This document shows positions 51,863 to 54,642 of a stretch of DNA of 54,642 nucleotides, one piece after another. Each line of letters begins with the position of its first letter. The stretch's first letter is position 1. The translations under genes were made by a program, and so were the position numbers. The stretch is taken from assembly GCF_000420505.1 (NCBI RefSeq), contig NZ_ATVB01000012.1, forward strand, positions 1-54,642, in the 5' to 3' direction. Source of the DNA: Alloscardovia omnicolens DSM 21503 (GTDB lineage Bacteria; Actinomycetota; Actinomycetes; Actinomycetales; Bifidobacteriaceae). The notes beneath the pieces were generated by a model. It had not been told where the DNA came from. It did not search any database and was given only the letters and a program-made list of their open reading frames with translations.

Positions 51863-52861
51863 GTGGCACAGGTAACTGTTTTAGGTGCAGGAGCGTGGGG
51901 AACAGCATTCGGTCAAGTTGTGGCCGATGCTGGCAACGATGTGATGATGTGGGGCATCGAGCCAGAAATTATCGATGCTATTAACACGAAGCATACGAAT
52001 CCTGTGCGTTTGCCTGTGGTCAAGGAACTTCCTCACTCCATGCGCGCAACTTTAGACCGTGCAGAAGTAGTGAAAGACGCTGAGATCATTATTGTGGCTA
52101 TCGCTGCGCAGTTTGCACGTCAAGCATTAGAAGAATTTGCGGGCTTAATTCCATCGAATGCTATCGTGGTCTCGCTCATGAAAGGTATTGAGCGCAGCAC
52201 AGACAAGCGCATGGATGAAGTGGTCACCGAAGCACTGAACCTGCCTATGGAACGTTTTGCTGCTGTATCTGGTCCAAACCTGTCGAAAGAAGTAGCACAG
52301 CGCCAGCCAGCAGCAGCAGTAGTTGCATCGGTTAACCGTCAGGCTGCGGAAAAAGTTGCAGCAGCAGCAACCAACGATTACTTTAAGATGTTCGTAACCG
52401 ATGACGTTGTTGGCGTAGAAATGTGCGGATCGTTAAAGAACGTAACCGCGCTCGCCGTAGGTATGGCTCGTGGCGCAGGATACGGAGAAAATACTGCCGC
52501 TATGATTGAAACGCGCGGTTTAGCAGAACTAACTGCTTTGGGTGAAGCTTTGGGCGCTAACCCTCGCACGTTCTCCGGATTAGCAGGCGTAGGCGATTTG
52601 ATTGCTACCTGTGGATCTCCGCTCAGCCGTAACTATACTTTCGGCGCTAACCTCGGTAAGGGAATGAGCGTGGAAGAAGCTACCGCAGCATCTAATGGCG
52701 TGGCGGAAGGCGTGCCAACAACAGCAGCAGTTGTAGCCTTAGGCAAGCAGTACGGTGTGCCAACCCCTTTGGCAAGCGCTATGAATAACGTACTTGAACA
52801 GGGTATTTCCTGCGCAGAAATGCTCAGCCAACTTTTTGCTGACGGTTCTATTGAAGAGTAA
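51863..52861 (+). CDS. gpsA: Glycerol-3-phosphate dehydrogenase [NAD(P)+]
   Basis: A 332-residue enzyme reducing dihydroxyacetone phosphate to sn-glycerol 3-phosphate for lipid synthesis. It has the dinucleotide loop VLGAGAWGTAFG at residues 5-16, VSLMKGIE, SGPNLSKEVAQRQPAAAVVA, and the substrate segment CGSLKNVTALAVGMARGAGYGENT with the catalytic Lys, plus SRNYTFG. GTG 51863 is used, with GAGGAG inside the end of plsC. It forms an operon with plsC and probably ddl. Confidence 0.96.
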   Translation: MAQVTVLGAGAWGTAFGQVVADAGNDVMMWGIEPEIIDAINTKHTNPVRLPVVKELPHSMRATLDRAEVVKDAEIIIVAIAAQFARQALEEFAGLIPSNAIVVSLMKGIERSTDKRMDEVVTEALNLPMERFAAVSGPNLSKEVAQRQPAAAVVASVNRQAAEKVAAAATNDYFKMFVTDDVVGVEMCGSLKNVTALAVGMARGAGYGENTAAMIETRGLAELTALGEALGANPRTFSGLAGVGDLIATCGSPLSRNYTFGANLGKGMSVEEATAASNGVAEGVPTTAAVVALGKQYGVPTPLASAMNNVLEQGISCAEMLSQLFADGSIEE

Positions 52862-52939
52862 AGTTTCGTTCAAGCTAGGGTAGCTACTAATGCAGTTGCG
52901 AAGCGCGAACTGACGAGATACATGCATAAGGAGAAGCAG

Positions 52940-54082
52940 ATGACAGATAAGAAAAATATCGTATTTCTTTATGGCGGTAAAGCAGATGAACACTCTATTT
53001 CCTGCATTTCTACAGCCGGAGTATTAAACGCTCTCGACACAGAAAAATTTAACGCTATTCCCGTGGGTATAACGCGCGAAGGCGAATGGATTATCGGCAG
53101 TGAAGACCCGCGCGCATGGTCACTTGACGAGGCACAGCAGTCCGGAAGTATGCCGCAGGTGCGTGCAAGCGAAACAAGTCGGCGCGTTGTGATTGATCCA
53201 GCAGGCGGGCACGAAGGTTTCTTCGCTCTGCAGACGGATGGAAGCTTGCAATCGCTGGGATACATTGATGCCGTATTCCCTGTGCTTCACGGTCCTTATG
53301 GAGAGGACGGCACAGTGCAAGGTCTGCTCGAAATGATGGGTATTCCTTATGTGGGATGCGGCGTTTTGGCGTCTTCGGCTTGCATGGATAAGCATTATAC
53401 GAAGGAATTATTGCGTCAGGCGGGCATTGGTGTGGCAGAAGGCTTCAGCATTGACGCTCGTAAAGCTTCGGAGCGTGATGGCGCTTGGTTGCGCGCTCGC
53501 GTTGTGGAAGAAAAGCTCAGCTATCCGCTGTTTGTGAAGCCATCGCGTGCAGGATCTTCTTTTGGTGTAACGCGCGTTGACTGGGTAACAGATGCGGCAG
53601 AGCAAGAACAGTTGCTTCAGGCTGCTGTTGAAGAAGCGGCATCACACGATTGGCGTGTGCTTATTGAGCAGGGTGTGAACGGTCGAGAGATTGAATGCGC
53701 GGTTTTGGCGCCTCGCAGCGGTGATGAGCCACGCACATCTTGGCCGGGTGAAGTGGTTATTGATTCTGCGAATACCACTGAATTCTATGATTTCGACAGC
53801 AAATACATGGATAGCGAAGCCTCTCACGTAGAAGTTCCTGCTGACTTACTTCCAGAATTACTGGTTAAAGTGCAAGACGTAGCTGCCCGAGCATTTACTG
53901 CTGTGGATGGTGCAGGATTGAGTCGCGTAGATACCTTCGTTACTGCTGAAGGTGATGTGCTGGTCAACGAAATTAACACTTTGCCAGGATTTACGCCGAT
54001 TTCCATGTATTCCAAGGCGTGGGAAGCAAGCGGGTTGCCATACTCTGAGTTGATTACTCAGTTGATTGAAGGTGTGCTCTAA
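52940..54082 (+). CDS. ddl: D-alanine--D-alanine ligase
   Basis: About 380 residues. An ATP-grasp ligase joining two D-Ala for peptidoglycan precursors. FLYGGKADEHSISCIS, PVLHGPYGEDGTVQGLLEMMGIPYVGCGVLASSACMDKHYTKELL, PLFVKPSRAGSSFGVTRV, DTFVTAEGDVLVNEINTLPGFTPISMY are the family motifs. The Tyr-or-Phe position of the active-site loop reads EFYDFDSKYMD, typical of D-Ala:D-Ala rather than D-Ala:D-lactate enzymes. ATG 52940 has AAGGAG six bases upstream; ATG 52922 would overlap that site. Confidence 0.95.
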   Translation: MTDKKNIVFLYGGKADEHSISCISTAGVLNALDTEKFNAIPVGITREGEWIIGSEDPRAWSLDEAQQSGSMPQVRASETSRRVVIDPAGGHEGFFALQTDGSLQSLGYIDAVFPVLHGPYGEDGTVQGLLEMMGIPYVGCGVLASSACMDKHYTKELLRQAGIGVAEGFSIDARKASERDGAWLRARVVEEKLSYPLFVKPSRAGSSFGVTRVDWVTDAAEQEQLLQAAVEEAASHDWRVLIEQGVNGREIECAVLAPRSGDEPRTSWPGEVVIDSANTTEFYDFDSKYMDSEASHVEVPADLLPELLVKVQDVAARAFTAVDGAGLSRVDTFVTAEGDVLVNEINTLPGFTPISMYSKAWEASGLPYSELITQLIEGVL

Positions 54083-54532
54083 CAGAGGGCGGGGTGCGCT
54101 GAGCGTGCGGGCTACGCTGAGCGCGGGTGCTTAGAACTTCTACGTATCTGCGAGTTCTCTCTCAATTATGCTAAGCAACCCTATCTATTGCTGAATCTAC
54201 AGCAGTTTGTGGGATTTTAGTGTGGGGTTTGGTTTGTTTGGGCTGTTTAACGTGGCTTGGCAGTAACCGATACGTGAGACTTGTGCTTTAACATGTGGGT
54301 TATGCTTATTCACGTGTTGTGAGCGAGGTGTGTTGAACGTGTCCTTGCTCACAACGGTTAGAACTTGCAAAATGATGTAATAAAAAAGGGTACTGATTTT
54401 TGATCGGGCGAGGTTGTATATTCGAAGGCTTTCGGGAGCTAGTGGGGCTTAGGGGAGAATGTTGCCCATTAGGCTCCAGTTGGTTCTTCCTAATGTTATG
54501 TGTTAAGACTGCAGTGTGAATGTGTTTATTTT
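54083..54532. other. Non-coding GT-rich stretch
   Basis: About 450 bases after ddl without a gene. It includes a TGGGATTTTAG sequence (near 54210) also seen near 43140, and copy B of the TTGAACG hairpin family at 54308-54347. Composition is GT-rich on the plus strand, as in the other non-coding stretches. Confidence 0.55.
54308..54347. repeat. Hairpin repeat family, copy B
   Basis: GTTGTGAGCGAGG pairs with CCTTGCTCACAAC (one G-U) around the loop TGTGTTGAACGTGT, matching copy A at 47458 in loop and overall shape although the stem bases differ. Confidence 0.65.
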
Positions 54533-54642
54533 ATGCGTGAAGTCGATACGCGCAACCGATATGCCAGTTTTGAAGCCATTTTTGCGCATCAAAACTGGCA
54601 TAACAGGTATATTAATCGGTTAAGCAGAATGCGTGAGAGTAA
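54533..54642 (-). repeat. Dispersed repeat element, copy 3 (inverted, runs to window edge)
   Basis: The reverse complement matches copies 1 and 2: TTCTGCTTAACCGATTAATA, the 13-bp perfect stem (54561-54573 / 54589-54601), GGTTGCGCGTATCGACTTCACGC. It may continue beyond the window, since copies 1 and 2 begin about 30 bases further out. Confidence 0.88.

Overview
This window is a chromosomal segment of a fairly low-GC actinobacterium, most likely a member of the Bifidobacteriaceae; the genus is left open. Pointers to that family are a fused RmlC-RmlD protein, a eukaryotic-type UDP-glucose pyrophosphorylase, an IclR regulator divergent from leuCD, the block murA-plsC-gpsA-ddl, and a GH31 alpha-xylosidase with an ABC importer. 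There are no plasmid, phage or insertion-sequence genes and no CRISPR array. All assignments rest on reading motifs by eye; no database search was possible.

Bases 1-21500 are a cell-surface polysaccharide region. It opens with a broken LtaS-like sulfatase gene that enters from the left edge. Next come a GtrII-type membrane glucosyltransferase (minus), an RgpF-like rhamnan synthesis protein, an acyltransferase-3 protein, a sugar epimerase (minus), a two-gene ABC polysaccharide exporter, and rmlB-rmlCD-rmlA for dTDP-L-rhamnose. A family 2 glycosyltransferase, tRNA-Ser, a secreted GH25 muramidase with nine ricin-like repeats, a UDP-glucose pyrophosphorylase, a GtrB-like glycosyltransferase, UDP-galactopyranose mutase and a secreted envelope protein follow. 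Convergent genes are separated by long perfect hairpins that look like bidirectional terminators.

Bases 21500-32160 hold two catabolic operons. The first is a LacI regulator, a sugar-binding lipoprotein, two permeases and an alpha-xylosidase, with an attenuator-like terminator after the binding-protein gene and no ATPase gene. The second is an ADP-ribosylglycohydrolase-family protein, an NCS1 nucleobase permease and a PfkB kinase, which together suggest an unassigned nucleoside or N-glycoside salvage route.

Bases 32200-34160 are the rpsF-ssb-rpsR-rplI operon with a structured leader. A decayed MFS transporter follows, then GtrA, a small operon (MIF-like tautomerase, histidine phosphatase, acidic hypothetical), a DUF805 protein and an orphan ABC permease. 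gltX is followed directly by tRNA-Glu and tRNA-Gln, the probable substrates of its product. After a metallophosphoesterase and a long non-coding stretch come an IclR (LtbR-like) regulator divergent from leuCD, a second long non-coding stretch, a dihydroorotate-dehydrogenase-like gene, and murA, plsC, gpsA and ddl for envelope precursors.

The structures least explained by genes are a dispersed element of roughly 110-150 bp in three copies (37.7, 43.2 and 54.6 kb), a second family of short hairpins sharing a TTGAACG core (47.4-48.0 and 54.3 kb), and a recurring start pattern in which a -10-like hexamer lies 6-8 bases before the ATG with no ribosome binding site, suggesting leaderless mRNAs.
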